64,000 bases of DNA from Porphyromonas loveana (GTDB lineage Bacteria; Bacteroidota; Bacteroidia; Bacteroidales; Porphyromonadaceae), in the NCBI RefSeq assembly GCF_003096695.1, contig NZ_QEKY01000004.1:1-64000 (forward strand), written 5' to 3'. Position numbers and translations under genes: made by a program. The notes under the pieces are model-generated. The model did not search any database, was not told where the DNA came from, and saw only the letters and a list, made by a program, of their open reading frames with translations. Below, in pieces: positions 45,777-54,028 of this stretch (the stretch's first letter is position 1; the number at the start of each line of letters is the position of its first letter).

Positions 45777-47254
45777 CAACATACACAGCCATTACCATAG
45801 GACCGATCTACAGAACCATTATGAAAGCTCGTAGTACAAAAGCATTTTGGACTGCCAGCTATATGTTTTCTTGGATCATGAAACGCTTGGTAGAAGAACT
45901 ATCAAAAAAGAATATTTCTATTATTTCTCCGTATGCCGATACCTCGAAAACAATCAAAAAGGTCGGACTATATCCCGATCGGCTTTTTGCAGTGGGAAAG
46001 GTAGACAACATCAAGGATATCATTTCCAAAATTGAAGATGAACTTGTCAAGAAGTTCATGAAAATCCCGGACACCGAATGGGAAGAACACGAGATAAAAG
46101 AGTTCTTATCGAGCTACATCAAGGTGTCGTCGATCACAATAGATTCGGATAAAAAAGAAGGGCTACTCTTAGAACTCAATAAGTATTTAGATACCCAAGA
46201 ATTGAATCAAGTAGCTGTGTCTTTTTCTTCAAATGACTACTTGACAAAATTTTTGGAGTCAAAAAACAATCCATTTATTGTGGGGGATTTTGGTAAAGAG
46301 GAACGGGCTTTTGAGTCGATTTCAGAAATAGCTGTCTCCGGTTACTTAAGTGATGAGGAAGTGCGTAGCTACCTGAATGAGACGCAAGAAGTTAATTATC
46401 CAAAATTATCGGCCGAAAGAGAAGACTTCCTCAACTGCTATAAGTATATGGCTATTGTGAAAGCTGATGGAGATAACTTCGGAAAATATATCAGCAAGCT
46501 CGACACGGTAGAAAAAATGCAGAGTTTTTCCAAGCATTTCTTCGATTTTTCTGAAGAAGCAGCGAAGAAGTTGTTTACGATGAGGGCTAAACCCATCTAC
46601 ATCGGTGGCGATGATCTCTTCTTCTTTACACCGGTGAGAATGCCTTTGTTAGAAAAAGATATTTTCGATTTGATCGAGACAGTGGAGCAATCCTTCCATG
46701 GTTTTCGTGAAAAATTAGGAGAGAATAGTCTTTCCATGTCGTATGGTGTCAGCATCCTCTACTACAAGAGTCCTATGTCTGAGGCAATGGAAGTAGCCGA
46801 TGCCATGTTGAGAAAGGCGAAAGATGGTGAAAACAAGGATCGTGTGGCTGTCTCTATCCAAAAGCATAGTGGGCAGAAGATAGAGTTTCTTCTACCCTGT
46901 AAGCATACCGTAAGTGTTGCATCCGGGCAACAAACGCTGTATAATGCAGCCCGCGATCTCATGAAGCGCACTGTAAGTAATCCCTCTATGATCAAAGGGC
47001 TTATCTATTGGATAGATGAAATGTACGAACCCATCATCTCCAAAGTTGCCGGAGATGCAGAGCGGTTGAAAGCCGTCTTTGAGAACTTTTTCGATGAGGA
47101 TGTGCACAAGGACAATTGTTTTCTCGATGATGTCAGAGAGTTTATAGTCTGTATGCATAGCTCAGGAGAAGTTTCTGATGTGAAAGTACAGAAGGAGCTA
47201 CTGCACGGAATCTTGCGTTATTGTCAGTTTGTAAATGCTAAAGACGAGAAGTAA
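45773..47254 (+). CDS. cmr2: Cas10/Cmr2 without HD nuclease domain, GGDD intact
   Basis: The 493-residue large subunit is shorter than usual (~700-900). The N-terminus (MTTYTAITIGPIYRTIMKAR) starts directly with the first palm-like domain, and no HD metal site is present, so target-DNA cleavage is not expected. The cyclase palm is intact: KADGDNFGKYI with D232/D234 and YIGGDDLFFF with GGDD at 278-281. The C-terminus (~370-493) is helical. With CorA and a DEDD enzyme next door, and no CARF protein in the locus, the product is most likely SAM-AMP rather than cyclic oligoadenylate. It overlaps cmr1 by 4 bp. Confidence 0.9.
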   Translation: MTTYTAITIGPIYRTIMKARSTKAFWTASYMFSWIMKRLVEELSKKNISIISPYADTSKTIKKVGLYPDRLFAVGKVDNIKDIISKIEDELVKKFMKIPDTEWEEHEIKEFLSSYIKVSSITIDSDKKEGLLLELNKYLDTQELNQVAVSFSSNDYLTKFLESKNNPFIVGDFGKEERAFESISEIAVSGYLSDEEVRSYLNETQEVNYPKLSAEREDFLNCYKYMAIVKADGDNFGKYISKLDTVEKMQSFSKHFFDFSEEAAKKLFTMRAKPIYIGGDDLFFFTPVRMPLLEKDIFDLIETVEQSFHGFREKLGENSLSMSYGVSILYYKSPMSEAMEVADAMLRKAKDGENKDRVAVSIQKHSGQKIEFLLPCKHTVSVASGQQTLYNAARDLMKRTVSNPSMIKGLIYWIDEMYEPIISKVAGDAERLKAVFENFFDEDVHKDNCFLDDVREFIVCMHSSGEVSDVKVQKELLHGILRYCQFVNAKDEK

Positions 47255-47255
47255 T

Positions 47256-48455
47256 ATGCCTACTTATTTAGTCAAACTTACGCCCATAGACAAGTTCTTC
47301 TTTGGGCAGAAAAATACTTTCGAGAAAGACAACGTCAATTATTTTGTCCGTTCCTCTCACTTCCCACAGCAGACGGCTTTGCTCGGATTGCTGCGTTATC
47401 AACTTTTGTGTCATGCAGATAAAAGCGTATTCGACAATAATAAGATTGTAAATAGTAAGGCTGCGAAGGAATTGATTGGAGAAAAGAGTTTTTCTCCTGA
47501 GGAGCCCTCTGTGGATAACTTTGGACTGATCGAATCTCTTTCTCCTGTGTTTTTGATGGATAAGGAGACCGGAGAGATGTACCTCCCTGCCGGTTTGCGG
47601 TATCAAGAAAAAGAAAAAGAAAAGGGTAAATACGAACCTTTACATCTCAAAAAGGAGGGCAGTGTAGTCTTACTTGAGGACTATGACACTAAGAAAGGAG
47701 TTTATAGCCGTTGGATTTCGGATCGAATACAGAGTGATACCATTGCTGAGGATGATTTCTTTAAGGAAGATACTCGTGTCGGTATTCGCAAGAACTACAC
47801 AGGCGGAACAGAGGATGATGCTTTCTTCTGCGAAACTTTCTACCATTTCGCCAATTATGTTGGAGGAGATCTGAAAGAGGGGAACGAAGGCACTGCCCAT
47901 AGTAATTGCGAGAAAGAATTGAAGAAGGTGCATGATTATTGCTTTGCATTCCGATTTCGGGCTAAAGAAGAAGTCCGTTTTGAAAAGAGCAAGATAGTGC
48001 ATTTGGGAGGAGAGCGCCAGCCTTTCCTCATGGAAGTAACAAAGGAAGAGAATACAGATCTGCTACCTCTTAAGGATTTTTCTTTTGCGAAAGACAGATC
48101 TCTGTATATGGTTTTGCTGCTGTCAGATGCATGCATTCCTTCTGAAATAGCAAAAGAAGCGCTCTTTGCGATTACCGAAGTAAAGGATTTTGCTTGTCTC
48201 TTAACTCAAACAGATGGAGACCGTCGTTTCTATAATCGATTCGGAAAAAGGGTAAAAGGACACAAGGAGGTCAAGACGAAAGATGTGCATTTGACCCACG
48301 AAAGGGAGCTATACATAGCCGGATCGCTCTTCTACTTCGAAGACTATGAAGCCGCAGACAAATTCTGCCAGAGAGTAATCTCTTCTCATTTTCATACAAT
48401 CGGCTATAACTACACAACAATCATCGAACCAGACAACAAACAAAAAACAAGATAG
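47256..48455 (+). CDS. cmr3: Type III-B RAMP protein Cmr3
   Basis: Start at 47256 (MPTYLVKLTPIDKFFFGQKN), one base after the cas10 stop, gives 399 residues; an earlier in-frame codon within cas10 is less likely. The RAMP fold starts with KLTPIDKFFFG; SSHFPQQTALLGLLRYQLL is the family's PSG-type loop region, and HLTHERELYIAGSLFYF lies near the C-terminus. Cmr3 binds the crRNA 5' tag next to Cas10. Sequence is divergent, so the call rests on position between cas10 and cmr4. Confidence 0.85.
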   Translation: MPTYLVKLTPIDKFFFGQKNTFEKDNVNYFVRSSHFPQQTALLGLLRYQLLCHADKSVFDNNKIVNSKAAKELIGEKSFSPEEPSVDNFGLIESLSPVFLMDKETGEMYLPAGLRYQEKEKEKGKYEPLHLKKEGSVVLLEDYDTKKGVYSRWISDRIQSDTIAEDDFFKEDTRVGIRKNYTGGTEDDAFFCETFYHFANYVGGDLKEGNEGTAHSNCEKELKKVHDYCFAFRFRAKEEVRFEKSKIVHLGGERQPFLMEVTKEENTDLLPLKDFSFAKDRSLYMVLLLSDACIPSEIAKEALFAITEVKDFACLLTQTDGDRRFYNRFGKRVKGHKEVKTKDVHLTHERELYIAGSLFYFEDYEAADKFCQRVISSHFHTIGYNYTTIIEPDNKQKTR

Positions 48456-48458
48456 TAT

Positions 48459-49208
48459 ATGAAAACAGCTGCTTATCTAATTCGCTGCCTTACCAATCTC
48501 CACGTAGGTAAGGGAGGTGCCAACTACGATGTCGTAGACAATAGTGTACAACGAGATGTGACAACGGGATTGCCGTGCATTTTCTCATCCAGCCTTAAAG
48601 GAGCACTCAGACAGTTCTGCGCCTCAAACGATCTGCTAAAGGAGGATCTTGATTACATCTTTGGTCCTCGGACAGAAACTAAAAAGCCAGAGAACAAAAA
48701 GAAAAATGAAGGGCAGGATGATAAAAAGGAAGACAAGAATAATGACAAGGAAAAAGACAACGGAATAGGGCATTTCTCCTTTTTTCAAGCTAATCTGTGG
48801 GCTTTTCCCATTCGATCGGATAAAGAGGCGAGAGGTTACACTTTGGCGACAAATGCCAATTTGCAAGAAACAATCACCTCACTTGCAAATGCACTAAAAG
48901 TAAAACCGGACTATCCCAAGGCAGGAGTTTCTCCCGAAGCTAAAGAAAAAGAAGTTGTCGAAGAAGTGAAACAATTACCCGTGATAGCCCGTAATTGCTT
49001 GGAAAACGGCGAAAGCAAAAATCTTTGGTACGAAGAAGTAGTACCGTCTGAGTCATGCTTTGTGTTCTTTGTTTCTTACGATGATGAGAAAAAGTTTGAA
49101 ACGTTCGATAAGATTATTCAGTCAAAGCCAGTGCAGATAGGAGCTAATGGATCTATCGGATATGGTTTCTGTTCAATCAAAAATATCTCGAAGTATGATG
49201 AGCAATAA
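48459..49208 (+). CDS. cmr4: Type III-B backbone nuclease Cmr4
   Basis: The 249-residue RAMP forms the repeated backbone that cuts target RNA every six bases. LTNLHVGKGGANYDVVDNSV then QRDVTTGLPCIFSSSLKGAL matches Cmr4, and the VVD-xx-xQR pattern places the slicing aspartate at D27. The loop QIGANGSIGYGF near the C-terminus is the glycine-rich RNA-binding loop. A Lys/Asp/Glu-rich insert at ~74-100 is unusual. It follows cmr3 by 3 bp and overlaps cmr5. Confidence 0.9.
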   Translation: MKTAAYLIRCLTNLHVGKGGANYDVVDNSVQRDVTTGLPCIFSSSLKGALRQFCASNDLLKEDLDYIFGPRTETKKPENKKKNEGQDDKKEDKNNDKEKDNGIGHFSFFQANLWAFPIRSDKEARGYTLATNANLQETITSLANALKVKPDYPKAGVSPEAKEKEVVEEVKQLPVIARNCLENGESKNLWYEEVVPSESCFVFFVSYDDEKKFETFDKIIQSKPVQIGANGSIGYGFCSIKNISKYDEQ

Positions 49209-49611
49209 AGATGTTCAGAGACATATCCCCAAAGCAATGGACGCAATTGAAAAAGTCGGCATTGCTAAAGGGAATAGGATAGAAAAGGTGCACGAGGGGT
49301 ATATCAACTCTTTGGGTGCGAACATTATTCAGTCGGGGCTTCTTCCCACTCTCATATTTTACAACAAGGAAAAAAGAGAGCTTTGGTTGAAAGCTCTGTA
49401 CTATATGTGGTGCGAATCTGAACCGCAAGATTTGAGTAATCCCACGGCGATTATCCGAGAGATCATTGGCAAAAAAGGGGGCAAGTTGAGCGAGATAAAA
49501 CTCAACCCTTCCGATGAAAGAAAGATTCTCGAGTATGCCGTTGCGCTTAAATTGGCAGCACGGACATTTGTTTTCGTAGAGCCTGATAAGAGTAAGGAAG
49601 GAGGTGAATGA
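49195..49611 (+). CDS. cmr5: Type III-B small subunit Cmr5
   Basis: The start at 49195 (MMSNKDVQRHIPKAMDAIEK) gives 138 residues, with 14 bp of overlap with cmr4; the next codon is also ATG. It is all-helical (IPKAMDAIEKVGIAKGN, LLPTLIFYNKEKRELWLKAL), typical of the Cmr5 small subunit that lines the target-RNA filament. The stop overlaps cmr6 by ATGA. Confidence 0.85.
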   Translation: MMSNKDVQRHIPKAMDAIEKVGIAKGNRIEKVHEGYINSLGANIIQSGLLPTLIFYNKEKRELWLKALYYMWCESEPQDLSNPTAIIREIIGKKGGKLSEIKLNPSDERKILEYAVALKLAARTFVFVEPDKSKEGGE

Positions 49612-50450
49612 TGAACTACGGACTGTGGTATTATCGTCGTTATTTTGATACGTTGGAGTTGGACAACAATGGAGAATTGAAAGATACTTCCCAATTCAAT
49701 GCAGGTGGAGCTGACCAGTTGAAAAATGTGCGTACCCTTCCATCTCTTGATGACCCTTTTGAGAAGGTGTTTGATGCGACTTCATCTCAGGTACAGGCTT
49801 TTGATTTTGAGTTGAAGACGACCTATCCAGGGCTATTGTGCGGAGTGGGTTACCATCATGAAATCAATAAAAAGGAAGGTTCAAAAGCTTCCGATAGAGA
49901 AGAGAAAAAGGAGTCGGGAGAGTTTTACCAACTGGGTATGTACTTCGATCACACGACCGGCATGCCGGTTATTCCGGGTTCTTCAATAAAAGGTGCTTTG
50001 CGTTCGGCTGTCAAGAATTGGGATTTTCTCACCGGTAAATTCTTCAACACTCTTTCCTGTGAGGAGAAAAATTCCGCGGAGGAAAGATTACAGAAGGAAT
50101 TTATAAACTCCGTATTCGAGGGTAAAGGTCAGTCGATATACGAGCGTGATATATTCTTCGATGCAGTGCCTATAGGAATTGAAAAAGGAGGAATATTGTT
50201 CGGTGATGACTACATCACACCTCACGAAAAGCCCCTGCGCAATCCTGTTCCGATTCGTTTTCTAAGGGTAAATCCCGGAGTAACATACCGGTTCCGTTTT
50301 ATACTGAAAGACACTAAGGTATTAGTCGGCGGGAAGGAAATACTCTTTTCGGCAGAACAAAAGCGAGATCTTTTCAAAGAAATAATCCTCACCTTCGGTT
50401 TAGGAGCGAAGACCAATGTCGGATATGGACGATTCTGCGAGTGTAAGTAA
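49608..50450 (+). CDS. cmr6: Type III-B RAMP protein Cmr6
   Basis: The 280-residue protein shows MPVIPGSSIKGALRSAVKNW and the terminal glycine-rich loop GLGAKTNVGYGRF, the two hallmarks of Cmr6. It caps the Cmr4 backbone at the 3' side of the crRNA. It starts inside the end of cmr5 (49608-49611) and closes the effector operon; a hairpin terminator follows at 50485-50513. Confidence 0.9.
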   Translation: MMNYGLWYYRRYFDTLELDNNGELKDTSQFNAGGADQLKNVRTLPSLDDPFEKVFDATSSQVQAFDFELKTTYPGLLCGVGYHHEINKKEGSKASDREEKKESGEFYQLGMYFDHTTGMPVIPGSSIKGALRSAVKNWDFLTGKFFNTLSCEEKNSAEERLQKEFINSVFEGKGQSIYERDIFFDAVPIGIEKGGILFGDDYITPHEKPLRNPVPIRFLRVNPGVTYRFRFILKDTKVLVGGKEILFSAEQKRDLFKEIILTFGLGAKTNVGYGRFCECK

Positions 50451-50484
50451 ACAGAGAAGAATCGGTCTCTTTATCTTAATCAAA

Positions 50485-50513
50485 AATTACCCGGGCGTAT
50501 AGTTCGGGTAATT
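50485..50513 (+). terminator. Terminator between effector and adaptation genes
   Basis: A 9-bp stem (50485-50493 with 50505-50513) with an 11-nt loop and TTTCTATTG after it lies in the 110-bp gap between cmr6 and cas6-RT-cas1, suggesting two transcription units. Confidence 0.6.
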
Positions 50514-50560
50514 TCTATTGTACCGAAGGATTAGGTACTCCACATCCCTTTATCATCGTT

Positions 50561-53500
50561 ATGACATCTATCGTCAAAGAGTCATTGCCGACTTTCCTAT
50601 CCGAGTTTTCTGCATTTCATTTCAGAGTAAGGTTTGAAGCACAGAAGGCGGTTAATTTTAATAGTAAGTGGTATTTTCTTCCTCGTTTTGCTTTGGGGAA
50701 TGCTCTCAAGAAGAGTCCGCATTATGCTTACCTCTATTCGGAGATATTCAAGCCCCAGGAGGATGCTGAGGGAGGGGCGCGGAAAGCGCTGCTTTCGACC
50801 TCTCGTTTGATCATCAGAGCAGATAAACCTTTTAGACGCGGATTTGCAGCCGGAGAACCTCTTGATTTGTACATAACGATCGTAGCCAGGGACGTCTCTT
50901 TGGTTGATGATTTTCTGAAATTCCTGCCCGAATGGCAAGACTACAACTTCTTTCGTGAATCATCTCTGGCCTACCGCTCCTATCAGCTATTCAATCCGGA
51001 GACTGATAAGTATGAGAATAGCCTGCGGACTGAATCCTCCCGTTTGACAATCGATTTCTTCTTGCGGCATGCACCCTACTGGGAGGACCTGCTGTGCATA
51101 CGCTTCCTCTCGCCCACAAGTGTCAAGATAGATCAGGTCTTGACCGACGAGATTCCTTATTCACGTTTGATGAATCGTCTTTCGCGGAGACTATACGAAT
51201 TACACTCGGCTTACCTCCATGCAGGAGGAGAATCCAAACCATACGTTTATGCCGAGAGTGACAACTTATTACTTGCACAGGTGAGTATGCCCCGCAAGCC
51301 TACCATCAAGGATAATCGCCACTATGATATGGCCGGAATGTTGGGGCAATTATTCTATCGTGTGCCTTACGATCCTGTGGCTGCCATCATGCTTGCCATA
51401 GCACATTGGGTACACGTGGGCAATCATACGATTTCGGGTAATGGGCAGATCAGTGCCTCTGGAGGTAGTACTCGGTTGTATGATATGTGGTTGTCCTTGC
51501 TGGAGAAGGATAGGGCAATACCGTTGGAAGAAGCGGAGCGTGATGGTCTGATCGCATCGCTTTGTGCCCAGAACTATGTCCCTGCACCTTATAGATCGCT
51601 ACACATCCCGAAGTCGGACGGAGGCTTTCGAGAGCTTAATATTCCGTCGAAGTTGGACTTGTATTTACAGAAGAGTCTTGCCCAAGTGTTGTATCCCGTT
51701 GTGGATGCTTTGTTGATCCCGCAGAACTATGCTTATCGCAAAGGCAAAGGTGCAGTAGCAGCCATTAAACAGGTCGAGCATCTTCGTCGCACATTGGACG
51801 ACAGCTACACTATTGTTCGTTGTGACATTGATGACTTCTTCGATACGATTCCTCTTGCTGCCCTTATGGAGCAGTTGCAAGACTTGACAGGCGATCCTTT
51901 GTTGGCAAGGATGGTCGATTTGTGGATGCGTTCGGGGACAGTGGACAAGAAGCTGCAGTATCGTCCCAATTCGCTCGGCATACCTCAGGGAAGTCCGCTT
52001 GCTCCCATGCTTTCCAATCTCTATCTGACGGAGACCGATCGCTATATCGCACGCAATATCACTACAGAATTTGTACGCTATGCAGATGATCTGTTGCTGT
52101 TTTTACCCGAAAAAGTACACCCATTGACTTGTCTGCAATCATTGAACGACCACTTGTCAGTTAGGAAGAAACTCCGGTTGAACAAAGATTTTGTTGTTTC
52201 AGACATACGGGCTTCATTCAGCTTCTTAGGGATAACCTTCCGATCGGACGGCGGTAGAGAGATGAGTCGAGAAAAGACCGACGCAGTCGAACGTAAGATT
52301 GCGACTGCCCTTTATCGCGATACTGAGTCTTTTAGTGCATTGGCCGAAACCATCCGGGGGATGTCCAATTATTACCAAAAACTCGTCTCCAAAGTCGATC
52401 TTGAGATAGTCGACCGGATCGCGACAGAGGTGTACGCATCCTATATTGTCTCGCATGAAGGAACGCAGGAACGGAAACGTATCGTGGAGCAGCTCGTACG
52501 TATTGGTTTTTTGAATCAACAAGCAGCTGCAACCCGACTACAAACAGCTGTCCGCAAAAAAGCTACATCGATAGCCGATCTCCCCAAACCTAAAAAGGTG
52601 GAGGATATGCTACAGGAACAACGCAGGGGGCAGCTGCAAAAGAAGGAAGAAGTATTCGACCTCGTGGTTGATGAGCCGGGAGCCTTTGTGGGCATCAGTC
52701 GTAATCATGTAGTCGTGAAAAAGTTTGGCCGGATTATCAGCAAGCAACCGGCAGCACAGATTGAACAAATCAGCATTGTAAGCGAAGGAGTCTCGTTTAG
52801 TAGCAATGTCACGAAGTATTGTCGCAAGAAAAGTATTCGTGTCGTCTTTTACAACGCTGTAGGAGAGGCTTATGCCACGCTCAACGGTATGGACACTATC
52901 CTGCCTTCGGTAATGGAGTCGCAGATGGAGCTGGATGAGAGGCGGAGTCGACTTTTTATAGATTTACTTGTGCGAAACAAGATCCGGAACCAAGGCAAAC
53001 TGCTTCGATACTATTACAAGTATTACCGAAAAGAGGAGGCACTGGAACGGGCATTGGCGCAAGCCATCGACGAACTCAAACAGTTGGAAGCGGAAGAGTG
53101 GGGCGGTAAGACGTTGCGGGACTACAGACAGAATGCCATGTTGCATGAAGCACGGTGTTCACGGATCTATTGGCAGGTCTATGCTTTGCTTGTAAACCGT
53201 GCCGGATATCCATTCGATAGTAGAGAGCATCAAGGAGCTACTGATCTTGTAAACCAAATGCTCAACTATGGATATGCCATCTTGCAGAGTTACGTCATGA
53301 AGACGATCGATATTTGGCAACTCAATCCCAATATCGGTATCCTACACAGCACACAGGACAATAGACCTGCCCTCTGCTTTGATCTGATGGAGCAGTACCG
53401 TTCTTTCGTGGTGGATCGTAGTATTTTGGCCTTGCTGTCCAAGGGTGAGGAGGTGGGACAGAACGACAAAGGACTACTTGATATGCAGACGCGTACGCGT

Positions 53501-53656
53501 ATTATTTCCAAGATCAATGAACGGTGGTTTGCCTCCGAGTATTACCGTTCGGGCGAAAAAGTGTTTTCTGAGATTATGAAGTTGCAGACTCGCGATGTGC
53601 GAGACTTTTGCCTTGGCAAGATTGCGCATTTAAAATTCTATACCCCCAAATGGTAA
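50561..53656 (+). CDS. cas1: Cas6-reverse transcriptase-Cas1 fusion protein
   Basis: The 1031-residue protein joins three functions. Residues ~1-310 are Cas6-like (VRFEAQKAV at the start; HWVHVGNHTISGNGQIS as the glycine-rich loop), for pre-crRNA processing. Residues ~345-640 are a reverse transcriptase close to group II intron enzymes: motif A RCDIDDFFDTI (~420-430), IPQGSPL (474-480), and YADD at 507-510. Residues ~695-1031 are Cas1 with E863 (LHEARC), H929 (GILHSTQDN) and D941 (FDLMEQYR). All active-site residues are present. Such fusions allow capture of spacers from RNA. It starts the adaptation unit and is followed by cas2 at 15 bp. Confidence 0.95.
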   Translation: MTSIVKESLPTFLSEFSAFHFRVRFEAQKAVNFNSKWYFLPRFALGNALKKSPHYAYLYSEIFKPQEDAEGGARKALLSTSRLIIRADKPFRRGFAAGEPLDLYITIVARDVSLVDDFLKFLPEWQDYNFFRESSLAYRSYQLFNPETDKYENSLRTESSRLTIDFFLRHAPYWEDLLCIRFLSPTSVKIDQVLTDEIPYSRLMNRLSRRLYELHSAYLHAGGESKPYVYAESDNLLLAQVSMPRKPTIKDNRHYDMAGMLGQLFYRVPYDPVAAIMLAIAHWVHVGNHTISGNGQISASGGSTRLYDMWLSLLEKDRAIPLEEAERDGLIASLCAQNYVPAPYRSLHIPKSDGGFRELNIPSKLDLYLQKSLAQVLYPVVDALLIPQNYAYRKGKGAVAAIKQVEHLRRTLDDSYTIVRCDIDDFFDTIPLAALMEQLQDLTGDPLLARMVDLWMRSGTVDKKLQYRPNSLGIPQGSPLAPMLSNLYLTETDRYIARNITTEFVRYADDLLLFLPEKVHPLTCLQSLNDHLSVRKKLRLNKDFVVSDIRASFSFLGITFRSDGGREMSREKTDAVERKIATALYRDTESFSALAETIRGMSNYYQKLVSKVDLEIVDRIATEVYASYIVSHEGTQERKRIVEQLVRIGFLNQQAAATRLQTAVRKKATSIADLPKPKKVEDMLQEQRRGQLQKKEEVFDLVVDEPGAFVGISRNHVVVKKFGRIISKQPAAQIEQISIVSEGVSFSSNVTKYCRKKSIRVVFYNAVGEAYATLNGMDTILPSVMESQMELDERRSRLFIDLLVRNKIRNQGKLLRYYYKYYRKEEALERALAQAIDELKQLEAEEWGGKTLRDYRQNAMLHEARCSRIYWQVYALLVNRAGYPFDSREHQGATDLVNQMLNYGYAILQSYVMKTIDIWQLNPNIGILHSTQDNRPALCFDLMEQYRSFVVDRSILALLSKGEEVGQNDKGLLDMQTRTRIISKINERWFASEYYRSGEKVFSEIMKLQTRDVRDFCLGKIAHLKFYTPKW

Positions 53657-53671
53657 GAGGAGGACAAGCAG

Positions 53672-53971
53672 ATGAAAGATAAGAAAGTGCTTATTGCCTA
53701 CGATATTAGTGCCAATAAACGTAGGCGAAAGGTGGCCGACAGTCTTGAGAGGTGTGGGATGCGTATCAATAAATCAGTTTTCATCTGTACACTCAGTTGC
53801 GAATTAGATCTGCCCGATTTAGTGGAGATGGTTACGTCTCTGATAGATCGTAGAGATCATGTTTTCTTTCTGCCCTTGTGTAAGGGATGCTATGAAGCAG
53901 CGTGGTCTGTAGGGGCTGGGACTGCAGCACCTCGGAGTCGGCGGAAAAGAAAAACCCGACTGATCGGGTAG
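53672..53971 (+). CDS. cas2: Cas2
   Basis: The 99-residue Cas2 dimer subunit bridges Cas1 in spacer integration. VLIAYDISANKRRRKVADSL holds the ferredoxin-like start with D11; YISN-type end strands (FFLPLCKGC) follow. A basic C-terminus (PRSRRKRKTRLIG) is present. AGGAGG lies just before the start. Its stop lies inside a small stem (53954-53969). Confidence 0.9.
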   Translation: MKDKKVLIAYDISANKRRRKVADSLERCGMRINKSVFICTLSCELDLPDLVEMVTSLIDRRDHVFFLPLCKGCYEAAWSVGAGTAAPRSRRKRKTRLIG

Positions 53972-53987
53972 TTTTCAGTACGGCAGC

Positions 53988-54019
53988 AAAGGCTGTGCGA
54001 CAACAATCGCGCAGCCTTT
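53988..54019. terminator. Bidirectional terminator between cas2 and nhaD
   Basis: A perfect 13-bp stem (53988-54000 with 54007-54019) with a CAACAA loop is followed by TGTTGTCTTTTT. It separates convergent cas2 and nhaD. Confidence 0.8.
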
Positions 54020-54028
54020 GTTGTCTTT

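Noticed and set aside
45773-47254. An HD nuclease domain in Cas10
   Set aside because: No HD pair is found in the N-terminal region and the protein is too short to include the domain.
42232-53971. A CARF-domain effector (Csm6, Csx1, Can or Card1) or ring nuclease
   Set aside because: Every gene of the locus was read; none shows a CARF or HEPN pattern, so cyclic oligoadenylate signalling is not supported.
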